Source of the DNA: Sinorhizobium sp. A49
GTDB lineage: Bacteria > Pseudomonadota > Alphaproteobacteria > Rhizobiales > Rhizobiaceae
DNA: 56,339 bases
Direction of reading: 5' to 3'
Assembly: GCF_002002725.1 (NCBI RefSeq)
Contig: NZ_MUNW01000056.1
Location: 1 to 56,339 of the forward strand
How positions within the stretch are numbered: position 1 is the first letter of the stretch; the number at the start of each line of letters is the position of its first letter. The notes below the pieces were generated by a model, which saw only the letters and a program-made list of their open reading frames with translations, did no database searches and was not told the origin of the DNA. Both the position numbers and the translations under genes were made by a program. Of the stretch, positions 1-8,998 are shown piece by piece.

Positions 1-715
1 CGCCAAAGTCTCTTTCACAAAGAACCAGTTAAGGTTCCTCACGAGCTCCGCCGCCCACGTTTCTCTTTCTCTATATTCAAATGTCAAATAACAGACGGAA
101 AAACCGTCAAAACTTCCCGCCGAAACTCGCGCCCCGACCAATCAGCATCCGCCAATCAAGGAAACCTTTAGAACGAAGGACATCGTCGCCAGCGGCGCCG
201 CCGCCCTCGTTCAGTGATCGGGCTTATAGACCCCGCACCTCAGACACGTCAACAGACAATTTCAAAAAACTGACAAGATCGAACAAGTAACTGAAAAAAC
301 ACAGGAAATTCACAAAGGAGTTATCAACAGGGCGGTGAAGGGGCAAAAACTGCGGCAGACTTCGGCGGCCAATCCGCCAAACGTCAGCTCCGGACGCCCA
401 AAAACCGCACGTTCTGGGCCGGGCGCTCTACTTCGTCTGAAGGATCTGGCCGGCCGGCTGTACGCTGAGCGGCCGCTCGCGGCTGAAATGATCCCAACAT
501 CGCGCTTCACCGACCTCCCGCACATCCTCGCGAAACGCCGTGCCGCCATAGCCCCGAAGCTCAGCAGAACGGCCGATACATACAACGGCGCGTTCTGCGC
601 CCGACGTCGGTGTTTGCAGGCTCCCAAATAGACACGGTTGATACGATGGCATTTGCCTCCGACACGGGGCGCGGCTCACGCATCCGATGTTATTGCGAGC
701 TCCGTTCCGTCGGTC
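1..715. other. No convincing gene
   Basis: I see no supported gene here. A 69-codon open frame at 81-290 (+) is arginine-, serine- and proline-rich, has no clear ribosome binding site and resembles no family I know. Overlapping frames on both strands at 310-680 look like chance open frames in GC-rich DNA. Confidence 0.5.
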
Positions 716-743
716 GCGCCAGCTATGGTGCGCCAGCTATGGT
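716..743. repeat. Tandem 14-bp repeat upstream of the autotransporter gene
   Basis: GCGCCAGCTATGGT occurs twice head to tail (716-729 and 730-743), about 90 bp before the autotransporter start. A 12-bp perfect palindrome follows at 754-765. The repeat may be a regulator site or replication slippage; nothing identifies a regulator. Confidence 0.6.
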
Positions 744-753
744 AGAGAATCAT

Positions 754-765
754 TAACCATGGTTA
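754..765. promoter_or_regulatory. Palindrome TAACCATGGTTA, possible operator
   Basis: A perfect 12-bp palindrome lies 64 bp upstream of the autotransporter start codon, just after the tandem 14-bp repeat. Its position suits a regulator binding site. No -35/-10 pair is clear enough to call, so operator function is inference. Confidence 0.3.
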
Positions 766-829
766 GCTAGGTATCGTCACCCATACCGCTGGCTATCTCG
801 CGAGCGTTCGATAGCATTGGCAGTTACCC

Positions 830-3817
830 ATGCAGAAGACACCGCTTGCGGCACACTCCCGGCGTATCGGCTTTTTCACCGCATTGGCCTCGTTCGCTTT
901 GACAGTGCCTTCCCTTGCCCAGTCCGTCTGGTCCGGCAGTTCGGACAATGAATTCAGCAACGGCGCGAACTGGGACCCCGCCCTGCCCGGCACGGGCGAT
1001 ACAGCGGTCGTCAACGACGGTTCGCCACAGGTCACCAATTCGTCGACAATTCGCGAACTCGGTGTGGACGGCGGCAATGTCACGATCACCAATACCGGTG
1101 CGCTCACCGTCACCGGCGGCAGCACGATTGCCTCGGGCAGCATCAGCATCAACGCCGGCGGCGCCTTGAACTCGGATGTCGACCTGAGCGGTGGCGGCCT
1201 GTCCATCGACGGCGACCTCAACGGAAAATTGACGCTGAGCAACGGCAACGTATCGGTGAACGGAACACTGGACAGCGCCGCGATCGGTTCGACGACGTCC
1301 CTTTCCAACAACGGCCAGGTCGGCGACGTGAACGTTTCTGCCGCGGGTACATTCGTCAACAACAGCGGCGCAACCGCCGGCGCCATTACCAATGCCGGCA
1401 CCGGCTCCAACGCCGGAACGATCGATGCGCTGACGAACACGGCAGGAAACTTCACCAACAACACCGGCGGCACGGTCACGGGAAAAACGACCGTTTCGGG
1501 TGGCACCGTGACGAACAATTTCGTCGTCACGGAAGCGGATGTCGAAGCCGCCGCCACGTTCGTCAACAACAACGGCGCGATGGCGGGCAAAGTCACGAAC
1601 TCAGGCACCCTATCGAACGCCGGCACGATCGCCTCCGTCAACAACAAGGACGGAGCCTTCACCAACAATTTCGGCGGCGAAGTGACCGGCGAGACGACGG
1701 TCTCGGGCGGCAACGTCACCAACAATGCGACGCTTGCCACCGTCACCGTCGGCGCCGGCGGCAGCTTTACGAACACTTCCGGCGCCACCGCCGGTGCGGT
1801 CGCAAACAGCGGCATTTCTTCCAATGCCGGCACGATCGCGTCCCTGACGAACACATCAGGGAACTTCACCAACAATTCCGGCGGCACGATTGCAGGCAAG
1901 GCAACGGTTGCAGGCGGGACGGTGACGAACAACTTCGTCGTGACGCAAGCGGATGTTGCGGCGGCGGCCGCCTTCGTCAACAACAGCGGCGCGACGGTCG
2001 GCGCGCTTGAGAATGCCGGCAACACCGCGAATGCGGGCACTGTCGCGTCCCTGAACAACACCGCCGGCACGTTCACGAACAACGGCGGCGGCACTGTCAC
2101 CGGCACGACTGCGGTATCGGGCGGCAGCGTCGTCAACAATGCGGCGCTCGCTGACGTCGATGTCGGCTCCGGGGGCACATTCACGAACAACAGCGGCTCC
2201 ACTGCCGGTGCCGTGAGAAATGCCGGCGCGGGTTCGAACGACGGAACCATCGCCTCACTGGCGTTGAGCGACGGCCTGTTTTCGAACACCGGCACGATCA
2301 ATGGCACGGCAACAGTCACGGGCGGCGCGCTCGTCAACGATGGCGTGGTCGTTGGCAGCGTCGACGTCTTCGATGGCGGGCTGTTGTCCGGCACCGGCGT
2401 CGTCGGCGGACTGGCAGTCAATGCGGGTGGCGTGTTCTCGCCCGGCCCAGGCATCCAGACCGCCACCGTCGATGGAGACGTGATATTCCGGTCTCGATCA
2501 ACTTACCAGGTGGAGGTCGATACGACGGGCCTCTCCGACCGCCTTGATGTGTCCGGTGCCATCAGCATCGAAGGCGGAACGCTCGAAGTTCTGGCCGGAA
2601 GCGGCACCTATGCCTCGACGACCGACTACACGATCCTGACGGGCGGTAGCGTCACCGGTGCGTTTGACGACGTTATCAGCAACTTTGCCTTCCTGTTGCC
2701 GAGCCTGACCTACCGCGCCACCAGCGTCGATCTCACCCTTGATCGCAATGACGTGCGTTTCGCCGATGTGGCGGAGACAGCGAACGGCCGTACGACAGCG
2801 AATGCCGTAGAGGCGCTAGGACCGTCGAACCCGCTGTTCCTAAACGTTGTGTCACTGGATGAGCAATCCGCCGGCAGCGCCTTTTCGCAACTGAGCGGCG
2901 AAGCCCATGCTTCTCTCAAGAGCGAACTGCTCTGGGACAGCCGTTTTCCGCGGCAGGCGGTTCTCGACCGCAAGAGCCCGGCGCAAGACCAGGGCTTACG
3001 GCAATCGGACGACGTGGTGTTTTGGACATCCGCTTATACGGCCGCAAACCAACTCTCCGGTGACGGCAACGCAGTCGGCGTCGATGGTCGAACGGCGGGT
3101 GTCGTGTTCGGGGCGGATGCCGCGATCTCCGACACATGGCGCCTCGGCGGCCTTCTCGGCAACAGCCATCTCACCATGCAACCGGAAGCACGCGCGGATT
3201 CCTATCACGCCGGTCTCTATGTCTCCGGCGAAATCGGACTGCTGGATCTGATGGCTGGGGCGATCTATTCCCACAACGAAACCTCGACCCGACGCGATGT
3301 TGCCTTTGGTTCCCTCTCCGAGCGTCTGACTGCGGACTACGACAGTGCCACCCGCCAGGTTTTTGCAGATCTGTCCTGGACGTTTGCGGCAGACGATATC
3401 AAGCTCCAGCCTTTCGCCAACATCGCCTATGTCGATCTCGATACAGACGCGTTCAGCGAGACGGGCGGCACGGCCGCGGTCTCAGCGGCCGAGGGCTCGG
3501 ACGCAGTGACGGTATCGACGGTTGGCCTGCGCTGGTCGGCAGACATTCCCGGCAGTGAACTGCCAATCGCTGCCTCCGGCATGTTGGGTTGGCGGCATGC
3601 CGCGGGAGATCTGACGCCTTCGGCGCGGCTTGCATTTGCCGGCGGCAGCTTCTTCACAATCGGTGGCGTCACCATGCCCCGCGATGCTCTGGTGATGGAG
3701 GCAGGCATTTCCGCGAGGCTATCCGCAGCCGCGCAGGTGACGCTGACCTATCTGGGCGAATTCGCCGACGGCGTGCAATCGAGCGCCGCGCGGGCAAACC
3801 TGATCGTGAATTTCTAG
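830..3817 (+). CDS. Autotransporter with repetitive passenger domain (type V secretion)
   Basis: A 995-residue protein. Residues 1-31 look like a Sec signal peptide (basic start, hydrophobic core, cleavage near SLAQS). The passenger (about 32-700) is rich in Gly, Ala, Thr, Asn and Val, as expected for a beta-helix, and carries 69-residue repeats from residue 174 on. The C-terminal part (about 725-995) has alternating aromatic/hydrophobic strands and ends in NLIVNF with a terminal Phe, as in autotransporter beta-barrels (PF03797). The barrel would sit in the outer membrane and expose the passenger, suggesting adhesion or surface interaction; the ligand is unknown. The gene is monocistronic. 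The antisense strand is open over much of the passenger only because of composition. Confidence 0.88.
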   Translation: MQKTPLAAHSRRIGFFTALASFALTVPSLAQSVWSGSSDNEFSNGANWDPALPGTGDTAVVNDGSPQVTNSSTIRELGVDGGNVTITNTGALTVTGGSTIASGSISINAGGALNSDVDLSGGGLSIDGDLNGKLTLSNGNVSVNGTLDSAAIGSTTSLSNNGQVGDVNVSAAGTFVNNSGATAGAITNAGTGSNAGTIDALTNTAGNFTNNTGGTVTGKTTVSGGTVTNNFVVTEADVEAAATFVNNNGAMAGKVTNSGTLSNAGTIASVNNKDGAFTNNFGGEVTGETTVSGGNVTNNATLATVTVGAGGSFTNTSGATAGAVANSGISSNAGTIASLTNTSGNFTNNSGGTIAGKATVAGGTVTNNFVVTQADVAAAAAFVNNSGATVGALENAGNTANAGTVASLNNTAGTFTNNGGGTVTGTTAVSGGSVVNNAALADVDVGSGGTFTNNSGSTAGAVRNAGAGSNDGTIASLALSDGLFSNTGTINGTATVTGGALVNDGVVVGSVDVFDGGLLSGTGVVGGLAVNAGGVFSPGPGIQTATVDGDVIFRSRSTYQVEVDTTGLSDRLDVSGAISIEGGTLEVLAGSGTYASTTDYTILTGGSVTGAFDDVISNFAFLLPSLTYRATSVDLTLDRNDVRFADVAETANGRTTANAVEALGPSNPLFLNVVSLDEQSAGSAFSQLSGEAHASLKSELLWDSRFPRQAVLDRKSPAQDQGLRQSDDVVFWTSAYTAANQLSGDGNAVGVDGRTAGVVFGADAAISDTWRLGGLLGNSHLTMQPEARADSYHAGLYVSGEIGLLDLMAGAIYSHNETSTRRDVAFGSLSERLTADYDSATRQVFADLSWTFAADDIKLQPFANIAYVDLDTDAFSETGGTAAVSAAEGSDAVTVSTVGLRWSADIPGSELPIAASGMLGWRHAAGDLTPSARLAFAGGSFFTIGGVTMPRDALVMEAGISARLSAAAQVTLTYLGEFADGVQSSAARANLIVNF
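1349..2383 (+). repeat. Five 207-bp repeats coding for 69-residue units
   Basis: Units begin at about 1349, 1556, 1763, 1970 and 2177, each 207 bp (69 codons). Units 1-4 keep near-identical landmarks in register: a start like FVNNSGATAG, an NAGTIAS block, an FTNN block and a VTGG/VSGG block. Unit 5 is diverged after its first third. Units 1 and 3 end alike (NNFVVT.ADV) and units 2 and 4 end alike (NNA.LA.V.VG), so an older two-unit block was probably duplicated. Confidence 0.85.
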
Positions 3818-3945
3818 GCAAGCGACACACGCCAATGGCTGCCATCCCAGGTTCGCCCGCCCACAACCGGACCTTCCCGCAATGGATCATTGGTCTCGCT
3901 GCCGCCTGATTGATCTGATTGTTCGGCATTTTCAGAAGTGAAAGG

Positions 3946-4257
3946 ATGATCCCCTTGATTTACGCCCGTCATTTCGCAGCACTTGCAGCAAGTCTTCTCC
4001 TGCTTGGAGCCACCGGCTGCCAGAAGGAGCCGGAATCCACCGCAGCCCAAACAGCGGGGTCGTGCAAGCCAAATGCAGCAGAAGCCCTGGCAGGCAAAGA
4101 CAGGATTTCCGATGAGGACGCAAAGCAAATGACGGGTGCGACTTTCGTCAGGCAATTGAAGCCCGGGGATCCGGCCACCATGGACTTCAGGCAGGAGCGG
4201 GTCACCATCGAAACGGACCCGGCGACGGGCAAGATTGTCCGCGCTATGTGCGGGTAG
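3946..4257 (+). CDS. Peptidase inhibitor I78-family lipoprotein
   Basis: A 103-residue protein starting at ATG 3946 with GAAAGG just upstream; an in-frame TTG at 3919 is less likely because the lipoprotein signal follows the ATG directly. The signal has a hydrophobic run ending LLLLGATGC, with Cys25 as probable lipidation site. The mature part has the family pattern of PF11720: C-x-PNAA-x3-LAG, TGA-x2-VR, a PG-x5-MD-x-R-x2-R segment and a final D-x2-TG-x-I then CG. The family holds inhibitors of serine proteases; the target here is unknown. It may be anchored in the periplasm or outer membrane. It lies 128 bp after the autotransporter and could protect surface proteins, which is inference. 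Confidence 0.82.
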   Translation: MIPLIYARHFAALAASLLLLGATGCQKEPESTAAQTAGSCKPNAAEALAGKDRISDEDAKQMTGATFVRQLKPGDPATMDFRQERVTIETDPATGKIVRAMCG

Positions 4258-5285
4258 ACGTCGACGAATGGCACGAAGCAGCGGGGCCAGATCGGCTCCA
4301 CCTTGAAGGTGCTCCACGGTGCCAATGCTCGCATCGACACCCGTCGCAAAAAGCAGCGTGCAAACACGCCTTTCTGCTCATCGTTCCGCTTGTCGAAGAC
4401 GGGGGAACGACCATCCGCCCTCCCTTGTCCCATAGAGACGCCGTCATGCCTCGTCTTGCGCAGGGGCACGATGTTCGGCGAACCTGCGACCCGGTGCGAC
4501 GTCGCAACGGCCGATGGGACGTCCTGAACATCGCCATCAATCCGGCCGCCTAAAAACGCTCCTGTCCTGGAGATCATCTTCATCGAGGACGAGAACCATT
4601 TTCGAGCCATCGAACTCGCGGCTACCCCGATTTGGCTCTGCGCGCGACGAAGACGAAGTGACCTTCGAAGTCCCGAAACTCTGCAGGACGTCAGTCTGGT
4701 CGTTCGGCTTTCGTTGAACCATCCGTTGTTTCAACGAAAACGGCTCGCCGCATGGAGCGATGCTCACGCTAGCGTCGATGATTGGGTGACAAGGCAATGG
4801 ACGCCGTCGAGGGCGGTGAGTTGAACCCACGTTGCTTTGCAAAGCAAAGCGCCGCCAACGGATTGATCATTGACGGCGCCGCTCACCGGAAGCCCTTCTT
4901 CTCAAAGGCTTCATCTCATTATTTTAGTACGCATTCTCCGTCAATGAAGGAAATGTGAAGTTTTCATCCGACATAAACATTAGATTTTTAGTACATAATG
5001 AATATATAAATGAGCAAAACTATATCACTAAAATGAAATAAATCTGATACAATGTGACGTTGCCCGCATGCAACACAATTATGCTTTGTATGCTTAGAAC
5101 TGTGACTTAGTTAAACTTGTTGTATATTTTCTATTCCTCCATGTTAATCCTCGCCGCGCTGACCGTCCGAGAGCAATCACGGACGAGCATGTTTCGCAGC
5201 AGCGCGAACGAGGTTGCCGATAGTTCTCTGGGGGACATCCAGGATCGGCCCTTGTTGACCCTGAAACCAAAGAGAGATCTATCGC
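4258..5285. other. Gene-free region including an AT-rich stretch before the porin
   Basis: No coding region is supported; frames on both strands at 4248-4842 look like shadows. From about 4915 to 5120 the sequence is unusually AT-rich for this genome (runs of A/T around 4970-5050). It lies 170-370 bp before the porin start and probably holds its promoter and upstream control sequence. I cannot assign specific boxes. Confidence 0.5.
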
Positions 5286-6335
5286 ATGAGCATCAGAAGC
5301 CTTCTCCTCGGCTCCGCCGCCGCATTGGCAGCAACATCCGGCGCACAGGCGGCCGACGCAATCGTCGCAGCCGAGCCGGAGCCCATGGAATACGTTCGCG
5401 TTTGCGACGCTTTCGGCACTGGCTACTTCTACATCCCGGGCACCGAAACCTGCCTGAAGATCGGCGGCTTCGTTCGCTTTCAGACCTCGTTCGGTCGGGA
5501 TGAAGTAACGAAGCGTTACGATCCTCGCACCGATGGCAAGCAAGCAACTTCCGACTGGGATTCTTTCTCGCGCGCTTACATCTCGTTCGATGCCAAGAGC
5601 GACACCGAGTACGGCACGCTCACCGGCTTCTTCGCAGCTGAATTCAACGCTGACAACGACACCGACAAGGGCGATAGCCTGATCGACGTCGACGAAGCCT
5701 ACATCCAGCTCGGCGGCCTGAAAGCCGGCTTCTTCTACAGCTGGTGGGATAAGGGCCTGAACGGCGAATCCGACACGATCGGCAACGTCACCGAGTTCAA
5801 CTCGATCGCTTACCTCTATGACGGCGGCTCGTTCCAGGCCGGTATCGCAGTCGACGAACTCGAAGGCGCAACGACCAAGAGCAACGGCGTCGGCGTTGAA
5901 GCTATCGTTACTGCTTCTGTCGGCGGCGTATCGTTCGACCTGCTCGGCGGTTACGACACTGAAGTCGAAGAAGGCGCGATCCGTGCTCTGCTTTCAGCAG
6001 ACCTCGGCCCGGGCACACTGCAGGTAGCAGGCGTTTGGGCGTCTGACCCGAACGCTTACTGGAACGCCTCCGAGTGGACCGTTGCTGCGTCGTACGCCTT
6101 CAAGGCAACCGACAAGCTGAAGATCACCCCCGGTGCTCAGTACTGGAGCGATCTGCGCACCGGCAACACCTTCGACAGCGGCCTCGACAAGTGGCGCGCT
6201 GGCCTGACCCTCGACTACGCGATCACCGAAGGTCTGGCTTCGCGCGTCTCGGTTCAGTACGAAGACACGGACACCGTCGGCGGTGGTTCGGACGACCAGG
6301 TTAAGGGCTTCGTCCGGCTGCAGCGCAACTTCTAA
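5286..6335 (+). CDS. General porin, alphaproteobacterial RopA/Omp2b type
   Basis: A 349-residue outer-membrane porin of the PF02530 type. The signal peptide covers about residues 1-22 (MSIRSLLLGSAAALAA to GAQA-AD). The mature start has the family hallmarks: EPMEYVRVCDAFGTGYFYIPGT and CLKIGGFVRF, two Cys expected to form the conserved disulphide, then acidic loops and amphipathic strands, ending in VKGFVRLQRNF with terminal Phe. Length is normal for rhizobial porins. It forms a trimeric diffusion channel in the outer membrane. AGAGATC precedes the ATG. A long AT-rich leader precedes the gene and a strong hairpin follows it, so it is a single-gene unit, probably highly expressed. Rhizobia usually have several paralogues; which one this is cannot be told. 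Confidence 0.93.
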   Translation: MSIRSLLLGSAAALAATSGAQAADAIVAAEPEPMEYVRVCDAFGTGYFYIPGTETCLKIGGFVRFQTSFGRDEVTKRYDPRTDGKQATSDWDSFSRAYISFDAKSDTEYGTLTGFFAAEFNADNDTDKGDSLIDVDEAYIQLGGLKAGFFYSWWDKGLNGESDTIGNVTEFNSIAYLYDGGSFQAGIAVDELEGATTKSNGVGVEAIVTASVGGVSFDLLGGYDTEVEEGAIRALLSADLGPGTLQVAGVWASDPNAYWNASEWTVAASYAFKATDKLKITPGAQYWSDLRTGNTFDSGLDKWRAGLTLDYAITEGLASRVSVQYEDTDTVGGGSDDQVKGFVRLQRNF

Positions 6336-6359
6336 GCCAAACTTGGTTTGAGCGCATGG

Positions 6360-6390
6360 GCCCGCGGCAAGAAATTGCCGCGGGCTTCCT
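6360..6390 (+). terminator. Rho-independent terminator of the porin gene
   Basis: A perfect 11-bp stem, GCCCGCGGCAA (6360-6370) with TTGCCGCGGGC (6375-6385), closed by a GAAA tetraloop and followed by TTCCT, starts 24 bp after the porin stop codon. Confidence 0.8.
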
Positions 6391-7200
6391 GGACATAACG
6401 GTTTTCCGACAAACGAACCGAAGCTGGTTTATCGCGGCGGGCCTTGGCGCAGCGCTGAGCGCCATCCGGATCTGCTGCAGACCTCTCGCCACTGATCGCC
6501 TCGCCGTCCCAGTTCAGCAGACGACGGCAACCCTCGTTCTCGCTTATGTCATCATGCCGCTGCGCCTTCATCGGCCCACGCATGCGCAACACACAGGCTC
6601 CGTCAAGCTGAGGCGGCAAGCAGGCGACAGACAGTCTCCCGCATTGCGGCCTTCGTGGGCGACAGAGTGCGCAAGCCGCCACGATCATGTGAGAAGCAAT
6701 CGCTTGGCCAGCAAAACGGGCATCACAACCGCTTGATGGATGCGGGGACGCCGGGTCACCCTGTTCCATAAATGCTGCTTGCCGGCTCCGCCGGTTCCAA
6801 CAGTTTCTGGCAGCTATGCCCGAAGTGGGACTTTCCCATCGACAAGGATCGGCCCGGACTCTCCTTGTCGGTCGCTTCCGCTACACGAGCCAGACGTTGC
6901 CGTGTTCACGCCGCTGTTTGAGAAAGCGGCGGACGATGCTCGGTCGCCAACCAAGAGAAAACGAGGAACTGGATCATTGCAGAAGGTTGCGTCGGCATCG
7001 CTCAACCGGTAGCACGGCTCCAGGCTGACCGCGTTGCCATCTCGACGTTGCCTCAGACATTGCATCGTGGACACCTTTTGTTCAAAAATCCACCATATCG
7101 GCAGGTGGCGGGAGCTGGTGAAGACCGAGCGCCAACCTATATTGAGCGACGTCACACCGGGTAGCTCGGATGTGTTCTGGCAACGACAAGGATAGATTTT
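6391..7200. other. No supported gene
   Basis: About 800 bp between the porin terminator and the YghU-type gene. Open frames exist on both strands but none has a ribosome binding site, a family-like sequence or consistent third-position bias. It could hold decayed sequence; I recognise nothing. Confidence 0.45.
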
Positions 7201-8115
7201 ATGAGCGAGAAATCCCCGGCCGATAATTTTCCCGCCGGTTATGAACTCCCCAAGGTCTGGACCTGGGACAAAGGCAACGGCGGCGCGTTCGCCAGTATCA
7301 ACCGCCCGATCGCCGGCCCCACGCACGAAAAGGCACTGCCCGTCGGCAAGCATCCGCTTCAGCTCTATTCACTTGCCACTCCTAACGGCGTGAAAGTGAC
7401 GATCATGCTGGAAGAGTTACTGGCGGCCGGCCATTCTCAAGCAGAATATGATGCCTGGCCGATCCGCATCGGCGATGGTGACCAGTTCGGTTCCGATTTC
7501 GTCGAAATCAATCCGAACTCCAAGATCCCGGCGCTGTTTGACCATGCGCCCAAGGGTGGCGGCGCGCCGGTTCGCGTGTTCGAATCTGCATCCATCCTGA
7601 TCTATCTCGCGGAGAAATTCGGTGCGTTCCTGCCGGCCGAGCTTCGCGCCCGCACGGAAACCTTCAACTGGCTGTTCTGGCAGATGGGCTCCGCGCCCTT
7701 CCTCGGCGGCGGTTTTGGCCATTTCTATGCCTATGCGCCGATGCAGATCAAATACGCCATCGATCGTTATGCGATGGAGGTGAAGCGCCAGCTCGACGTG
7801 CTCGATCGCCACCTCGAAGTCAATCAGTTCATGGCTGGCAAGGAATACACGATCGCCGATATGGCCATCTGGCCCTGGTACGGCAACCTGGCACTCAATC
7901 AGGCCTATGGCGACGCCGGCACTTTCCTCGATGTCCAGAGTTACAAGCACGTCCAGCGCTGGACGGCGGAAATCGCCGCCCGACCTGCAGTCAAGCGTGG
8001 CCGCATGGTCAACCGCCTAAGCGGCGATCCGGCCGAGCAGTTGCATGAACGCCACGACGCCTCCGACTTCGATACGAAGACGCAGGACAAGATCAACCAA
8101 AACGAGACAGCGTAA
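7201..8115 (+). CDS. yghU: Glutathione S-transferase, YghU type
   Basis: A 304-residue glutathione transferase-fold protein, longer than usual GSTs because of an N-terminal extension typical of YghU. After about 50 residues (KVWTWDKGNGG, FASINRPIAGPTHE) comes the thioredoxin-like domain with LQLYSLATPNGVKVTIMLEE, the NPNSKIPAL loop with cis-Pro, and ESASILIYLAEKFG for glutathione gamma-glutamyl binding. The helical domain follows with the WLFWQMG and YTIADMAIWPW motifs. Characterised YghU proteins bind two glutathiones and reduce disulphides or peroxides; the same cytosolic role is inferred here. Start ATG 7201 has AAGGAT upstream. The next gene begins 10 bp after the stop, so the two are probably cotranscribed. 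Confidence 0.92.
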   Translation: MSEKSPADNFPAGYELPKVWTWDKGNGGAFASINRPIAGPTHEKALPVGKHPLQLYSLATPNGVKVTIMLEELLAAGHSQAEYDAWPIRIGDGDQFGSDFVEINPNSKIPALFDHAPKGGGAPVRVFESASILIYLAEKFGAFLPAELRARTETFNWLFWQMGSAPFLGGGFGHFYAYAPMQIKYAIDRYAMEVKRQLDVLDRHLEVNQFMAGKEYTIADMAIWPWYGNLALNQAYGDAGTFLDVQSYKHVQRWTAEIAARPAVKRGRMVNRLSGDPAEQLHERHDASDFDTKTQDKINQNETA

Positions 8116-8125
8116 GGAGAAACGA

Positions 8126-8503
8126 ATGGCCAAGCTGCCTGATATGACGAAACACCGGGGTTTTCCCTACGCCATGCCAGGCACAGGCATACAGTTCGTT
8201 ATCCGCCGCGCCAATCCCAAAGGGGCAACGCCGATCAAGGCTTTGCCCCGCCATGCCCGGCCTGGTTCGGGGGCGCACCGCATCGACGCTGCATTCCTCC
8301 ACGCCCTTTGGCACCACTTCGGCGCCGAGCCATTCGAGCGCGGCAATCTTGACGCCGCCCGGCTCAACCTCCTCTTCGGCCGCGAGGTCATGGCTGTCGA
8401 GAAGGATTTCGATCCGGTGTCCTATGAAGCCCTGCTCGTCATCAACGAACGGGTCGCCCGGCAGAGTTTCCCGGAATCCTTCGAAGACGTCTTCGAAGTT
8501 TGA
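8126..8503 (+). CDS. Conserved hypothetical protein downstream of yghU
   Basis: A 125-residue protein whose family I do not recognise. ATG 8126 is preceded by AAGGAG that overlaps the yghU stop codon, a strong coupling signal, so the in-frame start at 8045 inside yghU is rejected. The sequence is basic at first (KLPDMTKHRGFPYAM, VIRRANPKG, PRHARPGSGAHRID) and acidic at the end (ESFEDVFEV), with no signal peptide, membrane segment or Cys. It is probably a small cytosolic protein cotranscribed with the GST; a function in the same thiol pathway is only a guess. Confidence 0.65.
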   Translation: MAKLPDMTKHRGFPYAMPGTGIQFVIRRANPKGATPIKALPRHARPGSGAHRIDAAFLHALWHHFGAEPFERGNLDAARLNLLFGREVMAVEKDFDPVSYEALLVINERVARQSFPESFEDVFEV

Positions 8504-8620
8504 AGCAACGGACCCCGACCTGTGCGAATCGCCCCCGCACAGGTCCCTTGGCCGAACAGGCCACTCTCTGTGCAACACGATGGATATTCTTCCGTTGACC
8601 TGATCTGTCGGGCAGCCCGT

Positions 8621-8878
8621 TCAAAGTTGCGCGAATATGCGCTTGAGCTGCAAGCCCAAGGTCGCCGCACGAACCGGCATCAGCACCATCATCGCGATCC
8701 AGAACCCGTAATTGCCCCAAACTTGCTGGCAGGCGTATGCCGTCGCAAGGAAGACTATCGTGGCGACAAACATGCTTTTGCGCAGTTCGCGTGTCCGGAT
8801 CGCGCTAAGGAAGACGTCATCGAGCATGTAACTCGTGACCGAGATCGGCCGCAACACGACGACGTAGGGAAGGAAACG
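8621..8878 (-). pseudogene. 3' remnant of a MATE-family (DinF-like) efflux gene
   Basis: The minus strand from about 8878 to the stop at 8621 encodes about 85 residues resembling the C-terminal two transmembrane helices of DinF-like MATE transporters: SVTSYMLDDVFLSAIRTREL, then SMFVATIVFLATAYA, then NYGFWIAMMVLMPVRAATLG. Upstream in the same frame the sequence turns into the antisense of the GST gene and loses resemblance, so the first 80% or more of the transporter (normally about 450 residues) is gone. No start codon or ribosome binding site serves the fragment. The break lies between about 8880 and 8990. Confidence 0.7.
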
Positions 8879-8998
8879 GGTCGCCGCAGCATCCTTCGAG
8901 TACCATGTAAAATGATCGCTAGGATTATCTAGCGGAGGACCTGTCGGAACCGCATCCCGCCAGCCGTCTTTAAGACTGGCAAGCCATGGAGAACAGCG

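Noticed and set aside
1349-2383. Regular repeats as a CRISPR array
   Set aside because: Units are 207 bp, in frame and without spacers of unique sequence; they are protein repeats. No CRISPR was seen elsewhere.
793-2466. 557-codon open frame antisense to the autotransporter
   Set aside because: Pro/Val/Leu-rich shadow of the Gly/Asn-rich repeats; no ribosome site or family match.
4248-4842. Small genes between the I78 lipoprotein and the porin
   Set aside because: Open frames on both strands, but no ribosome site, known domain or consistent codon bias.
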